DNA of 64,000 nt from Tepidiforma sp. (GTDB lineage: Bacteria; Chloroflexota; Dehalococcoidia; Tepidiformales; Tepidiformaceae), in assembly GCF_026003995.1 (NCBI RefSeq), contig NZ_BPIG01000001.1:631444-695443 (forward strand). The letters are read 5' to 3'. This document shows positions 27,597 through 37,529 of the stretch, piece by piece (position 1 is the stretch's first letter; every line of letters begins with the position of its first letter). The translations under genes and the position numbers were made by a program. The notes under the pieces are model-generated. The model saw nothing but the letters and a program-made list of their open reading frames with translations, ran no database searches and was not told the DNA's origin.

Positions 27597-28229
27597 GTGG
27601 AGTTCGACACGGCGACCCTCGTGGGCGCGTTCGACCGGGCGGGCATCGTCGCGTTCGCGTTTTCCGGCGTCGAAGTCGGCGCGCGGCGCAACCTGGACGT
27701 GTTCGGGCTGCTGGTGATGGGCGTCGTCACCGCGACGGGCGGCGGCGTCATGCGCGACGTCATCCTCGACCGGCTGCCGCTGATCCTCGCGCACCCGGAC
27801 TACCTCGCCTGGGCCGTCGGGGGCGCGATTGCGGCGGTCGTGCTCATCTGGCGGCGGGCGCGCTACCCCCGCTTCGTGCTTCGGATTGCGGAAGCAGGCG
27901 GGCTGGGAGCGTTCGCGGTCGCGGGGGCGCTGACGGCGATCGGGGCCGGGCTGAGCTGGAGCGGTGCGATGCTGATGGCGATCGTGACGGCGGTCGGCGG
28001 CGGGGTCATCCGCGACCTGCTGGCGGACCGCGTGCCCGTCGTGCTGCATAGCGAGGTAAACGCCACGGCCGCAGGCCTCGGCGGACTCGCAACCTGGGCC
28101 GTGTACGGTCAGTCGAACAGCATCGCGGCCCTGTTCGGGCTTTCGGTGGCGGCGCTGGTGTACTCGGCGGGGGCGGCGTTCGACCTGCGGCTCCCGCGGC
28201 CGGGGGGCCGCGGCGGGGTGAGGCGGTGA
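27597..28229 (+). CDS. Trimeric intracellular cation channel (TRIC/UPF0126) family protein
   Basis: A 210-residue membrane protein with about seven hydrophobic helices. It is built from two repeats, each with a glycine-rich motif: VVTATGGGVMRDVIL near residue 45 and IVTAVGGGVIRDLLADRVP near residue 130. This is the TRIC (UPF0126, YadS-like) family, which forms trimeric K+-permeable channels. The GTG start at 27597 is supported by GGAGG upstream. It follows ilvC by 32 bases. Confidence 0.82.
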   Translation: MEFDTATLVGAFDRAGIVAFAFSGVEVGARRNLDVFGLLVMGVVTATGGGVMRDVILDRLPLILAHPDYLAWAVGGAIAAVVLIWRRARYPRFVLRIAEAGGLGAFAVAGALTAIGAGLSWSGAMLMAIVTAVGGGVIRDLLADRVPVVLHSEVNATAAGLGGLATWAVYGQSNSIAALFGLSVAALVYSAGAAFDLRLPRPGGRGGVRR

Positions 28230-28342
28230 GGCGCGGTTCCGTTTTGGGTGGCCGGGGCGTAGGATGGAAAAGAGAACTTTCGGCGAGATTTGCGCCGGGG
28301 TATCACCCGTGTCATCTCGTATGACCGCCCTGGAGATATTAC

Positions 28343-29872
28343 ATGCTGGCGATAACTGCGATTATCGTCGGCCTCGTGGGGTTGCTGGTTGGTGCGGGGG
28401 CGGGCGTCATGTACCGCCGCCGCGTTACCGGGACATCGCTGCAACAGGCGGAGGAACAGGCCAGCCGAATCCTCGCTGAGGCCGAAACGCGACAGAAGGA
28501 GCTCCTGCTCCAGGCAAAAGAAGAGACGCTCGCGCTCCGGAATTCGCTCGAAGCGGAGATGAAAGAGCGGCGGGCAGAGATTTCGCGCATCGAGCAGCGG
28601 CTCGCGCAGAAGGAAGAGAACCTCGACCGGAAGCTGGAGACGCTCGAGCGGCGTGAGCAATCGCTGCGGGAGCGCGAGGCGCAGATCGAGCAGCTGCGGG
28701 CTGAAGCCGAGGAGCTTCGGCAGCGGCAGGCGACCGAGCTCGAGCGGGTGGCGAACCTCTCGGTCGACGAGGCGCGGCAGCAGCTCCTCGCGGCTGTCGA
28801 GGTCGAAATCCGCGAAGAGGCATCCCGCCGTGTGCGCGAGATGGAGAAGGAGGTCGAGGCGACGGCCGCGCAGCGCGCACGGAAGATCCTCGCGACGGCC
28901 ATCCAGCGGTACACCTCCGAGGTGACGGCCGAGACGACCGTTTCGGTGGTGCCGATCCCGAGCGACGACATGAAGGGCCGGATCATCGGCCGCGAGGGCC
29001 GCAACATCCGGGCGATCGAAGCTGCGACTGGCGTCGACCTCATCATCGACGACACGCCGGACGCCGTGACGGTGAGCGCCTTCGACCCGGTGCGGCGGGA
29101 GATTGCGCGGCAGGCGCTGACGATGCTCGTGCAGGACGGCCGCATCCACCCGACGCGTATCGAGGAGGCCGTGAACCGCGCCCGGCGCGACGTAGAAGCG
29201 ACGATGATGGAGGCCGCGGAGGCTGCCGCGGTCGAGGCCGGGGTCCTCAACCTCCACCCGGAGGTGCTGAAGATCTTCGGCCGGCTGAAGTACCGGACGA
29301 GCTACGGACAGAACGTGATGCGCCACTCGGTGGAGACCGCCCACATCGCGGCGATGATCGCGCAGGAGATCGGCGCGGACGTCGAGGTCGCGCGGGCGGG
29401 CGGCTTCCTGCACGACCTCGGCAAGGCGGTGGACCATGAGGTCGAAGGGACGCACGCGCTCATCGGTGCCGACATCGCCCGCCGGTTCAAGGTGAAGGAA
29501 GCCATCGCGCACTGCATCGAAGCCCACCACGAAGAGGTGGAGCCGCGGACCGTCGAAGCGATCATCGTGATGATGGCGGACGCGATTTCGGGCGGCCGGC
29601 CGGGCGCGCGGCGGGAGTCGCTCGAGGCGTACATCAAGCGGCTGGAGACGCTGGAGAACATCGCCAAGAGCTACAAGGGCGTGGAATCGGCGTTCGCCAT
29701 CCAGGCCGGGCGCGAAGTGCGCGTCATCGTCAAGCCGGAGCTGGTAGACGACCTCGAAGCGATGCGGATCGCGCGAGACGTGAGCCAGAAGATCGAGGAG
29801 ACGATGGAGTACCCGGGCCAGATCAAGGTCACGGTAGTCCGGGAGACGCGCGCAACCGAGTACGCCCGGTAG
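28343..29872 (+). CDS. rny: Ribonuclease Y
   Basis: A 509-residue membrane-anchored endoribonuclease that initiates mRNA decay. It has an N-terminal membrane helix (~2-24), a long charged coiled coil (~30-190), and a KH domain (GRIIGREGRNIRAIEAATG, near residue 215). A metal-dependent HD domain (RHSVETAHIAAMIA and FLHDLGKAVDHE, near 330-365) follows. Length fits the family. ATG 28343 has GGAG ten bases upstream. It heads the group rny-ymdB-PHP-fabZ. Confidence 0.95.
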   Translation: MLAITAIIVGLVGLLVGAGAGVMYRRRVTGTSLQQAEEQASRILAEAETRQKELLLQAKEETLALRNSLEAEMKERRAEISRIEQRLAQKEENLDRKLETLERREQSLREREAQIEQLRAEAEELRQRQATELERVANLSVDEARQQLLAAVEVEIREEASRRVREMEKEVEATAAQRARKILATAIQRYTSEVTAETTVSVVPIPSDDMKGRIIGREGRNIRAIEAATGVDLIIDDTPDAVTVSAFDPVRREIARQALTMLVQDGRIHPTRIEEAVNRARRDVEATMMEAAEAAAVEAGVLNLHPEVLKIFGRLKYRTSYGQNVMRHSVETAHIAAMIAQEIGADVEVARAGGFLHDLGKAVDHEVEGTHALIGADIARRFKVKEAIAHCIEAHHEEVEPRTVEAIIVMMADAISGGRPGARRESLEAYIKRLETLENIAKSYKGVESAFAIQAGREVRVIVKPELVDDLEAMRIARDVSQKIEETMEYPGQIKVTVVRETRATEYAR

Positions 29873-29879
29873 CGCGGCG

Positions 29880-30647
29880 ATGCGGCTGCTCTTCCTCGGC
29901 GACATCGTCGGCAGCGCCGGGCGCGAGGCGGTAGTCCGCGCGGTGCCCCGGCTGCGGGACGAATTGAAGCTCGATTATGTCATAGCGAATGGCGAGAACT
30001 GCTCGGGCGGGAAGGGGCTCATCCCCCGGCACGCGGACGAGCTGTTCGCGGCGGGCGTGGACATCATCACCGGGGGAAACCACACCTTCCAGCACCGGGA
30101 GCTTTACCCCTACCTCGAATCGACGCCCGGCATCACGCGGCCCCTGAACTACCCGCCGGGCGCGCCGGGGCGTGGCATCGCCGAATGCGGCGACCTCGTG
30201 GTCATCAATCTCATCGGCCGGGCGTTCATGCCGGCGGAATACGACGACCCGTTCCGCGCCGTCGATGCGGCGCTCGCCGGGATGTCGGCGAACCGGTTCA
30301 TCGTGGTCGACTTTCATGCGGAGGCGACGAGCGAGAAGCAGGCGATGGGCTGGCACCTCGACGGGCGCGCCACGTTCGTCGTCGGGACGCATACGCACGT
30401 CCCGACGGCAGACTGCCGGCTGCTGCGGTACGGGACGGCGTACTGCACCGACGCGGGGATGTGCGGGGCGAAGGATTCGGTGATCGGCGATGACATCCAG
30501 GCGGTGCTGAACCGGTTCCTGACGCAGATGCCGACCCGGCTGGTCCCGGCCGAAGGCCCGGCCGTCATCAACGGTGTGCTGGTCGAGGCCGACGACCGGA
30601 CGCGCCGGGCGGTGCGCATCGAGCGGGTCGACCGGGAGGTGTGTTGA
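29880..30647 (+). CDS. ymdB: YmdB-type metallophosphoesterase
   Basis: A 255-residue TIGR00282-family calcineurin-like phosphoesterase. Metal-binding residues are visible in FLGDIVGSAGRE, VIANGENCSGG, TGGNHTFQHRE, VVDFHAEATSEK and VGTHTHVPTAD. The Bacillus member hydrolyses 2',3'-cyclic nucleotides. The rny-ymdB order is conserved in many bacteria and links it to RNA turnover or signalling. It begins 7 bases after rny and overlaps the next ATG by one base. Confidence 0.92.
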   Translation: MRLLFLGDIVGSAGREAVVRAVPRLRDELKLDYVIANGENCSGGKGLIPRHADELFAAGVDIITGGNHTFQHRELYPYLESTPGITRPLNYPPGAPGRGIAECGDLVVINLIGRAFMPAEYDDPFRAVDAALAGMSANRFIVVDFHAEATSEKQAMGWHLDGRATFVVGTHTHVPTADCRLLRYGTAYCTDAGMCGAKDSVIGDDIQAVLNRFLTQMPTRLVPAEGPAVINGVLVEADDRTRRAVRIERVDREVC

Positions 30648-31501
30648 TGGCGATCGGCGATTTCCACCTGCATTCGACCGCATCGGACGGGGTGCAGACG
30701 CCGACCTGGGTGATGGAGCGGGCGGCGGCGAACGGCGTACGGGTGCTTTCGCTGACCGACCACGATACGACCGACGGCCTGGAGGAGGCGGCAGCCGCGG
30801 CGGGGCGGCTGGGCCTGCGGCTCATCCCGGGGGTGGAAATCAGCACCGAGGTCGGGAAGGCGGATGTCCACCTGCTGGGCTTCGGCTTCGACCCTTCGGG
30901 GCCGCGGCTGCAGGAGTTCTTCCGCTGGCAGCGGGAGGGGCGGCTGGCCCGGGTGGAGAAAATCGTGGGCATCCTCCGTGACCACGGGATGCCGCTGGAG
31001 ACGCAGCGGGTGCTCGAGATCGCGGGCGAGGCGACCGTCGGGCGACCGCACGTGGCGCGGGCGCTGGTCGAAAAGGGGTACGTCGCCAGCGTGCAGGAGG
31101 CGTTCGACCTGTGGCTGGGGAACGGGAAGCCGGCGGACGTGAACCGGGAGAAGCTGGACCCGCAGGACGCCATCGCCATCATCCACGAGCACGGCGGGGT
31201 GGTGTTCGTCGCGCACCCGGTGTTCATCGGCGAGGACTACGTCGACGTGATCCGCATGCTCCGGGGCCTCGGCGCGGACGGGATCGAGACCTACTACAAG
31301 CACTACCCGCCGGAGACGGTCGCGCGGCACGCCGCGCTGGCGCAGGAGCTGGGCATGGCGGCATCGGGCGGGAGCGACTTTCACGGGCTGGGCAACCCGG
31401 ATGACCGGGACATCGGCGATATCCCGTTCCCCGACGAACGGGTGCGGGAATTCGTGGAGTTCATCGACGCGAACTGCGCCTGCGGCGCCATCGAGGTGTG
31501 A
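30647..31501 (+). CDS. PHP-domain phosphoesterase, YciV/RNase AM-like
   Basis: A 284-residue PHP hydrolase. Metal-binding motifs in order are [43 protein letters not shown] and GGSDFHG. Related enzymes remove phosphate from 3',5'-bisphosphonucleotides or trim 5' ends of short RNAs, which fits its place after rny and ymdB, but that role is inference. ATG 30647 shares a base with the ymdB stop and has GGGAGG upstream; in-frame GTG and TTG codons just before it are less likely starts. Confidence 0.82.
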   Translation: MAIGDFHLHSTASDGVQTPTWVMERAAANGVRVLSLTDHDTTDGLEEAAAAAGRLGLRLIPGVEISTEVGKADVHLLGFGFDPSGPRLQEFFRWQREGRLARVEKIVGILRDHGMPLETQRVLEIAGEATVGRPHVARALVEKGYVASVQEAFDLWLGNGKPADVNREKLDPQDAIAIIHEHGGVVFVAHPVFIGEDYVDVIRMLRGLGADGIETYYKHYPPETVARHAALAQELGMAASGGSDFHGLGNPDDRDIGDIPFPDERVREFVEFIDANCACGAIEV

Positions 31502-31503
31502 CC

Positions 31504-31944
31504 ATGACCATCGACATCGAGGCGATCGAACGGATCATCCCGCACCGGTACCCGTTCCTGCTGGTGGACCGGGTCATCGAAATCGAGGATGGCCAGCGGG
31601 GTGTCGGCATCAAGAACGTCACGGCGAACGAATGGTTCTTCGCAGGCCACTTCCCGGGGCGGAAGATCATGCCGGGCGTCCTCATCGTGGAGGCGCTCGC
31701 GCAGGTCGCGGCTGTCACGCTGCTCCGGGGGACCGACACGGGCGGAAAGCTGCCGCTGTTCGGGGGGATCGAGCAGCTCCGCTTCCGGCGGCCGGTCGTC
31801 CCCGGCGACCAGCTGCGGCTCGAATTCGAGCTGGAGAAGATGCGGGGGCCGGTCGGCAAGGGACGGGTCCGTGCGACGGTGGACGGGCAGGTCGCGGCCG
31901 AGGGGACGATTACGTTCGCGCTCGCGGACCCGGCGGGGGCGTGA
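31504..31944 (+). CDS. fabZ: (3R)-hydroxyacyl-ACP dehydratase FabZ
   Basis: A 146-residue hot-dog-fold dehydratase of fatty-acid elongation. The N terminus has [16 protein letters not shown]. The catalytic histidine lies in [16 protein letters not shown] and the glutamate in [12 protein letters not shown] 31504 has GAGG seven bases upstream; a GTG at 31498 overlapping the previous stop is the alternative start. No other fab genes are nearby. Confidence 0.92.
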   Translation: MTIDIEAIERIIPHRYPFLLVDRVIEIEDGQRGVGIKNVTANEWFFAGHFPGRKIMPGVLIVEALAQVAAVTLLRGTDTGGKLPLFGGIEQLRFRRPVVPGDQLRLEFELEKMRGPVGKGRVRATVDGQVAAEGTITFALADPAGA

Positions 31945-31953
31945 AGACCCGGG

Positions 31954-31962
31954 TGGTATACT
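31954..31962 (+). promoter_or_regulatory. Extended -10 promoter for prfA
   Basis: TGGTATACT is a perfect extended -10 (TGn plus TATACT) in the gap between fabZ and prfA. No -35 is recognisable. Initiation near 31969 would give a leader of about 60 bases. Confidence 0.5.
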
Positions 31963-32027
31963 CGAACGAGGAGTGAAACGTCGCGGCGGTCCGCCCATGG
32001 CGGGCCGTCATCGTGTTCGGGAGTTCG

Positions 32028-33100
<1,073 letters not shown>

Positions 33101-33104
<4 letters not shown>

Positions 33105-33922
33105 ACGCGCGGGAGATCGCCGGGGCGGCCGCACGGCGGCTGGAGGCGGCGGGGCTGGAAGACGCCCGCTTCGAGGCGGAGGTCCTCGTCCGGGAGGCGG
33201 CCGGCGTGTCGCGGGCGGCCTACTTCGCCGGCGCCGTGCTCGACGGGGAGGCGCGTGCGCGGCTGGAGCTCTGGCTCGGGCGGCGCGAACGGCGGGAGCC
33301 GCTCGCCTACATCACGGGCTGGCGCGAATTCTACGGCCGGCGCTTCGCCGTCGGGCGCGGCGTGCTGGTGCCCCGGCCGGAGACGGAGCTGCTGGTCGAC
33401 GTCGGGCTCGACGCGGTGCGCGGCGACCCCCGAGCGGTCGTGCTGGAGGTTGGGACCGGCAGCGGCGCAGTCGCGGTCTCGGTGGCTGCGGAAGCGCCGG
33501 GGGTGACGGTCATCGCCACGGAGGTCAGCCCCGACGCGCTCCGGTTCGCGGCGCTGAACGCCGCCGCGCACGCGCCGGGCGTCGGGCTGGTCCAGTGCGA
33601 CCTCGCGGCGGCCATCCGGCGAGCGGACGTCGTGCTGGCGAATCTGCCGTACATCCCGAGCGGCGAGATCGATGCCCTCGAGCCAGAAGTGAGCGCCTGG
33701 GAGCCGCGCGTCGCGCTCGACGGCGGAGCGGACGGACTCGGGCTCATCCGCGCGCTCATCGCCGATTGCGCGGAGCGGCTGCGGCCGCGGCTGCTCGCGC
33801 TGGAGGTCGGCTTCGGCCAGGCCCGGGCGGTCGCGGAGGCGGGGCGCAGCTTCGGCGCGGAGGTCTCGACGCTGCGAGACCTCGCCGGCATCGACCGGGT
33901 GGTGTGCCTCCGGTGGGCGTGA
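33101..33922 (+). CDS. prmC: Release factor glutamine methyltransferase
   Basis: A 273-residue SAM-dependent N5-glutamine methyltransferase acting on the GGQ motif of release factors. SAM-binding [12 protein letters not shown] and the catalytic NLPYIPS are both present. An N-terminal helical domain covers ~1-80. It overlaps prfA by four bases, the normal arrangement. Its GTGA end starts the HAD gene. Confidence 0.95.
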
Positions 33923-34710
33923 AACTCGTCGCCCTCGACATCGACGGGACGGTCATCCCGCCGGGCAACGGGCACGGCGACCACGTCCCGCCGCCGCGGG
34001 TGCGCGAGGCCGTGCGCCGGCTGACCGCGGCAGGCATTTATGTCGTACTGGCGAGCGGCCGGATGTTCCCGGGAACGCTGCGGGTCGCCAGGGAGCTGCG
34101 GCTGCTGACGCCGGTGGTGTGTCAGCAGGGGTGTTCGGTGCACCGGCTGGACGGGGAGATGCTCCACGTCTTCCCGATCGACCGCGGGACGGCGATCGAG
34201 GTCATCGATTACGCGCGGTCGATCGGGCGGGACTACGAGTGGTTCAACCCGGTCCGCTACCTGGCGAGCGCGCCGTCGGAGGCGACTCGGCGGTATGGCG
34301 AGGTGAGCGGCATCGAACCGGAGTACCGGGCAGACCCGGAGCATTCGGGGGTCGTCCCGACCGGCGTGGGCATCATCTCGGACGCTGCGTGGGCGCCGGG
34401 CATCCACCGGGAGCTGGCGGCGCGCTTCGGCGACCGGCTGCACGTGCTCGATTTCCCGGAGGTGACCGTCGCCGTCGCGCCGGAGGCGAACAAGGGCCAC
34501 GCGCTCTCGCTGCTGTGCGAGGACTGGGGCATCGACCGGCACGAGGTGGCCGCTGTCGGGGATTCGGTCAACGATGCCTCGATGCTCGCGTGGGCGGGTC
34601 TCGGCGCGGCGATGGCGCACGCGGACCGGTACGCGCTGGACGCTGCGGACCTCGTGCTGGACCCGGGCGAGGCGGGGCTGGCGGCGTTCCTCGAGTCGCT
34701 GGCGCGCTAG
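33919..34710 (+). CDS. HAD-superfamily (Cof-like) hydrolase
   Basis: A 263-residue phosphatase. HAD motif I is ALDIDGTVIPP at the N terminus, motif II lies in VLASGRM, motif III is the lysine of EANKGHAL, and motif IV is AVGDSVNDASML. A C2B-type cap sits between motifs II and III. Substrate is probably a sugar phosphate or nucleotide but cannot be told. The GTG start overlaps the prmC stop. Its TAG and the stop of the converging gene share the palindrome CTAG. Confidence 0.83.
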   Translation: MKLVALDIDGTVIPPGNGHGDHVPPPRVREAVRRLTAAGIYVVLASGRMFPGTLRVARELRLLTPVVCQQGCSVHRLDGEMLHVFPIDRGTAIEVIDYARSIGRDYEWFNPVRYLASAPSEATRRYGEVSGIEPEYRADPEHSGVVPTGVGIISDAAWAPGIHRELAARFGDRLHVLDFPEVTVAVAPEANKGHALSLLCEDWGIDRHEVAAVGDSVNDASMLAWAGLGAAMAHADRYALDAADLVLDPGEAGLAAFLESLAR

Positions 34711-35300
34711 CTGGGGTCGATGCGGTGCCAGGTGCGCATGAGCACGAGGCCGATGCCGAACACGGCGAGCAGGAGCGCGCCAACGGGGAGGATGGTCCCG
34801 GACCAGTCGATGCCGGCGCCGGACTCGGTGCCGGACGGCGGGGCCGCCTGCTGACCGGTCAGGGCGCGGACACGCTGGAGGAGGTCCGCTTCTGCGACCG
34901 GCGGGGTCTCGCCGTCGGCGCGGAGGGCCGTGCCATCGCGGAGGACGAAGAGGGCGGAGGCCGCAGGCCAGTGTGCGCCGCCGCCCTCCGTGGAGAGGAA
35001 AGCGAGCACCCGGGCGCCGCGCGGGATGGCGGCGGGCGCGCACGAGGGCGGCGTGGCTGCGTCAGCGAAGCGGATGGCCTGGCGCGTCACCGTGCCTTTG
35101 AGGAACGATTCCGGGGCGAGCTCCGGCAGCTGGGCGGCGTCGCGGACTTCCGCGATGACGATGAGGTTGGCGGCGAGCACCGCGGGCTCGAGCGCCGACG
35201 GGTCGGCTTCGATACACGGACCGGCGGCCCCGGCCGGGTGGGCCGGGACCGCCAGCAGGAGCGCGAACGCGAGCGCGATGCTAGGTGCCAGCCTGCGCAA
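34707..35300 (-). CDS. Secreted or type I membrane protein of unknown function
   Basis: A 197-residue protein with a textbook signal peptide (residues ~1-26, basic RR then a leucine/alanine core ending AGA). An extracytoplasmic domain follows, with two cysteines (residues ~29 and ~84). A C-terminal membrane helix (~165-187) and a short basic tail finish it. No family is recognised; the ordering resembles halocyanin-anchor or fasciclin-type surface proteins, but no such motif is seen. The start is taken as TTG at 35300, inside the guaB3 3' end, because only that start includes the signal peptide. No ATG is available. Confidence 0.55.
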   Translation of the reverse strand: MRRLAPSIALAFALLLAVPAHPAGAAGPCIEADPSALEPAVLAANLIVIAEVRDAAQLPELAPESFLKGTVTRQAIRFADAATPPSCAPAAIPRGARVLAFLSTEGGGAHWPAASALFVLRDGTALRADGETPPVAEADLLQRVRALTGQQAAPPSGTESGAGIDWSGTILPVGALLLAVFGIGLVLMRTWHRIDPS

Positions 35301-36504
35301 ACTGGTAGATCTTGCCTTCCGTCTTGATGGCCGGGGCGATGACCATTTCGGCCTGCTGGAACTCGCGAATCGTGCGGGCGCCGCACATGCCCATGGCGGT
35401 GCGGAGCGCGCCGACGAGGTTCTCGGTGCCGTCGGTGCGGCTGGTCGGGCCGTAGAGGAGCTTCTGGAGGGTGGTGTTGACGCCGACGGCGACGCGGGTG
35501 CCGCGCGGCAGGTGGGCATGGGGCGTGGCCATGCCCCAGTGGTAGCCCCGGCCCGGCGCCTCGGTGGTGGCGGCGAACGGCGAGCCCATCATGACCGCGT
35601 CGGCGCCGGCTGCGAAGCACTTGCAGACGTCGCCGCCGGTCCGGATGCCGCCGTCGGTGATGATCGGGACGTACCGGCCGGATTCGCGGAGGTAGTAGTC
35701 GCGGGCGGCCGCGCAGTCGATGGTCGCCGTGACCTGCGGTACGCCGATGCCGAGGACTTCGCGGCTGGTGCAGGCCGCGCCGGGGCCCACGCCGACGAGG
35801 ACCGCGGCGACGCCGGTGCGCATCAGTTCGAGCGTGGCTTCGAAGCCGACAGTGTTGCCCACGACGACGGGGATGTGGATTTCCTTGAGCAGCTTTTCGA
35901 AGCGGAGGCCTTCGATGCTGGTCGACTCGTGCCGGGCGGTCGTTACCGTGCTCTGGACGACGAGGATGTCGGCGCCGGCTTCCTGGATGAGAGGCGCCCA
36001 GCGCTTCGTGTTCATCGGGGTGACGGAGACGGCCGCGACGGCGCCGCCGGCCTTGATCTCCTGGATGCGGCGATGGATGAGGTCTTCGCGGATGGGCTGC
36101 TGGTAGGCGTGCTGGAGGAGGGCGGTGGCCTCATCGCGGCTGACCGACGCGACCTCCTGCAGGATGGCGCCCGGGTCGTCGTACTTCGTCCAAACGCCTT
36201 CGAGGTTGAGGACGGCGAGGCCGCCGGCCTTATGCATCGCGATGGCGAAGGAGGGGTCGACGACGGCGTCCATCGCGGAGGCGATGAAGGGGATCGCGAA
36301 GTGGTGCGGGCCGATATCGAGGCCGAGCTGGGTGAGCTCGGGGTTTATGGTCACGGTGCCGGGAACGATGGCGACTTCGTCGAAGCCGTAGGCGCGTCGG
36401 AGCTGCTTGAAGGTGGGAGCGGGCTGGTCCCCTTGCGGGTACGGCGCGGGGCCGCGCTCCGGCTCATCGGAGGCGGCGGAGGAGAGGTTGACGGCAGTAC
36501 TCAA
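35281..36504 (-). CDS. guaB3: GuaB3-family IMP dehydrogenase-related protein
   Basis: A 407-residue (beta/alpha)8-barrel enzyme. It keeps the catalytic cysteine loop GVGPGAACTSREVLGIG, the IITDGGIRTGGDV phosphate site and MMGSPFAATTEAPG. It lacks the CBS pair of canonical GuaB. This matches the GuaB3 group of Actinobacteria, cyanobacteria and Chloroflexota, whose exact reaction was long unclear. The start is TTG at 36504; an in-frame stop lies just upstream and no ATG is available. It is divergent from rsmI. Confidence 0.88.
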   Translation of the reverse strand: MSTAVNLSSAASDEPERGPAPYPQGDQPAPTFKQLRRAYGFDEVAIVPGTVTINPELTQLGLDIGPHHFAIPFIASAMDAVVDPSFAIAMHKAGGLAVLNLEGVWTKYDDPGAILQEVASVSRDEATALLQHAYQQPIREDLIHRRIQEIKAGGAVAAVSVTPMNTKRWAPLIQEAGADILVVQSTVTTARHESTSIEGLRFEKLLKEIHIPVVVGNTVGFEATLELMRTGVAAVLVGVGPGAACTSREVLGIGVPQVTATIDCAAARDYYLRESGRYVPIITDGGIRTGGDVCKCFAAGADAVMMGSPFAATTEAPGRGYHWGMATPHAHLPRGTRVAVGVNTTLQKLLYGPTSRTDGTENLVGALRTAMGMCGARTIREFQQAEMVIAPAIKTEGKIYQFAQAGT

Positions 36505-36578
36505 TTCAGCGCAATCCCGGGGCTAGAATTGCGGCCTGGCAGCGGCCGCGGCGTTGTCATCGAGTGTAGGAGGGGCAG

Positions 36579-36592
36579 GTTGACGGGTCAAC
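36579..36592. promoter_or_regulatory. Perfect palindrome between guaB3 and rsmI
   Basis: GTTGAC-GG-GTCAAC is a perfect 6-bp inverted repeat in the 143-base divergent spacer. Its size and place fit a repressor operator, but no regulator is known. The spacer otherwise lacks a clear promoter pair. Confidence 0.35.
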
Positions 36593-36647
36593 ACAATTCG
36601 GATTCGGCGGTGTCGCTTATGTGCAATAGCTCGGATTGGCTGGCTCG

Positions 36648-37487
36648 ATGACGGCGTGGCATCCCGGGCTCTATGTCGTCGCGACCCCGCTCGGGAATCT
36701 CGAGGACCTTTCGCCGCGGGCGAAAGCGGCGTTCCAGGCCGCGTCGCTCATCGCGGCGGAGGATACGCGGGTGACCGGCCGGCTGGCGCGGGCGGCCGGG
36801 AGCACGGCGCGGCTCATCAGCCTGACGGAGTTCAACGTGCGGGAGCGGACACCGGAGGTGCTCGCCGCCGCTGTCGAGGGCGTCGCCGTGCTGGCGAGCG
36901 ACGCCGGGACACCCGGCGTGTCGGACCCGGGCGCGCGGCTGGTGGCGGCAGCGCACGCGGCCGGGGTGCGGGTCGTGCCCGTTCCGGGGCCTTCGGCGCT
37001 GGCCGCGGCGGTCTCGGTCGCTGGCTTCGATTCCGCGGTCACCGTCTTCGCCGGGTTCCTGCCGCGGAAGCAGGGCGAGCGCCGGGCGCGGCTGACCGAA
37101 CTGGCCGGGCCGGACCGGATGGTCGTCTGCTTCGAGTCGCCGGGGCGCGTCGCAGCGCTGCTGACTGACGCGGCGGAGGTCCTCGGCGACCCCGAGGCGG
37201 TGGTCTGCCGCGAGCTGACGAAGCTGCACGAGGAGGTCGTCCGGGGGCGCGCCTCGGAACTGGCGACGCGGTTCCGCGATGCCCGCGGCGAGGTCACGGT
37301 CGTCATCGGGCCGGCCGAACCTCGAACTGCGGGCTCGCACGCTGACGCGGCGGCCCTGCTCGCGGCGTTCCGGCGGGCAGGGGCGCGGCGCTCGGCTGCC
37401 GCGGCTGAGGTGGCGCGGCTGACGGGCGCGGACCGCTCGGCGCTCTACGCGCTGTGGGACGGGCCCGGCGGGGACGGCGAAGCGTGA
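36648..37487 (+). CDS. rsmI: 16S rRNA (cytidine1402-2'-O)-methyltransferase
   Basis: A 279-residue tetrapyrrole-methylase-fold enzyme that methylates C1402 of 16S rRNA. Family motifs: LYVVATPLGNLEDLSPRA at the N terminus, AEDTRVTGRLA, LASDAGTPGVSDPGA and VVPVPGPSALAAA. The C-terminal RsmI helical domain is present. ATG 36648 gives the standard N terminus; a TTG twelve bases earlier is in frame. It precedes metG by 42 bases, an order shared with other bacteria. Confidence 0.93.
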   Translation: MTAWHPGLYVVATPLGNLEDLSPRAKAAFQAASLIAAEDTRVTGRLARAAGSTARLISLTEFNVRERTPEVLAAAVEGVAVLASDAGTPGVSDPGARLVAAAHAAGVRVVPVPGPSALAAAVSVAGFDSAVTVFAGFLPRKQGERRARLTELAGPDRMVVCFESPGRVAALLTDAAEVLGDPEAVVCRELTKLHEEVVRGRASELATRFRDARGEVTVVIGPAEPRTAGSHADAAALLAAFRRAGARRSAAAAEVARLTGADRSALYALWDGPGGDGEA

Positions 37488-37492
37488 CCCTG

Positions 37493-37501
37493 TGGTAGCA
37501 T
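37493..37501 (+). promoter_or_regulatory. Extended -10 promoter for metG
   Basis: TGGTAGCAT (TGn plus TAGCAT) spans the short rsmI-metG gap. No -35 is seen. Initiation near 37508 leaves a 22-base leader with AGGTG ahead of the GTG start. Confidence 0.45.
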
Positions 37502-37529
37502 GGGCGGGAGACTCCTCCCCAGGTGCACC

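Noticed and set aside
28230-28342. Riboswitch or leader RNA before rny
   Set aside because: The 113-base spacer shows no conserved riboswitch core or strong nested hairpins.
31498-31503. GTG 31498 as fabZ start
   Set aside because: Its ribosome site would overlap the start codon. ATG 31504 has GAGG at seven bases. The difference is only two codons, so it remains possible.
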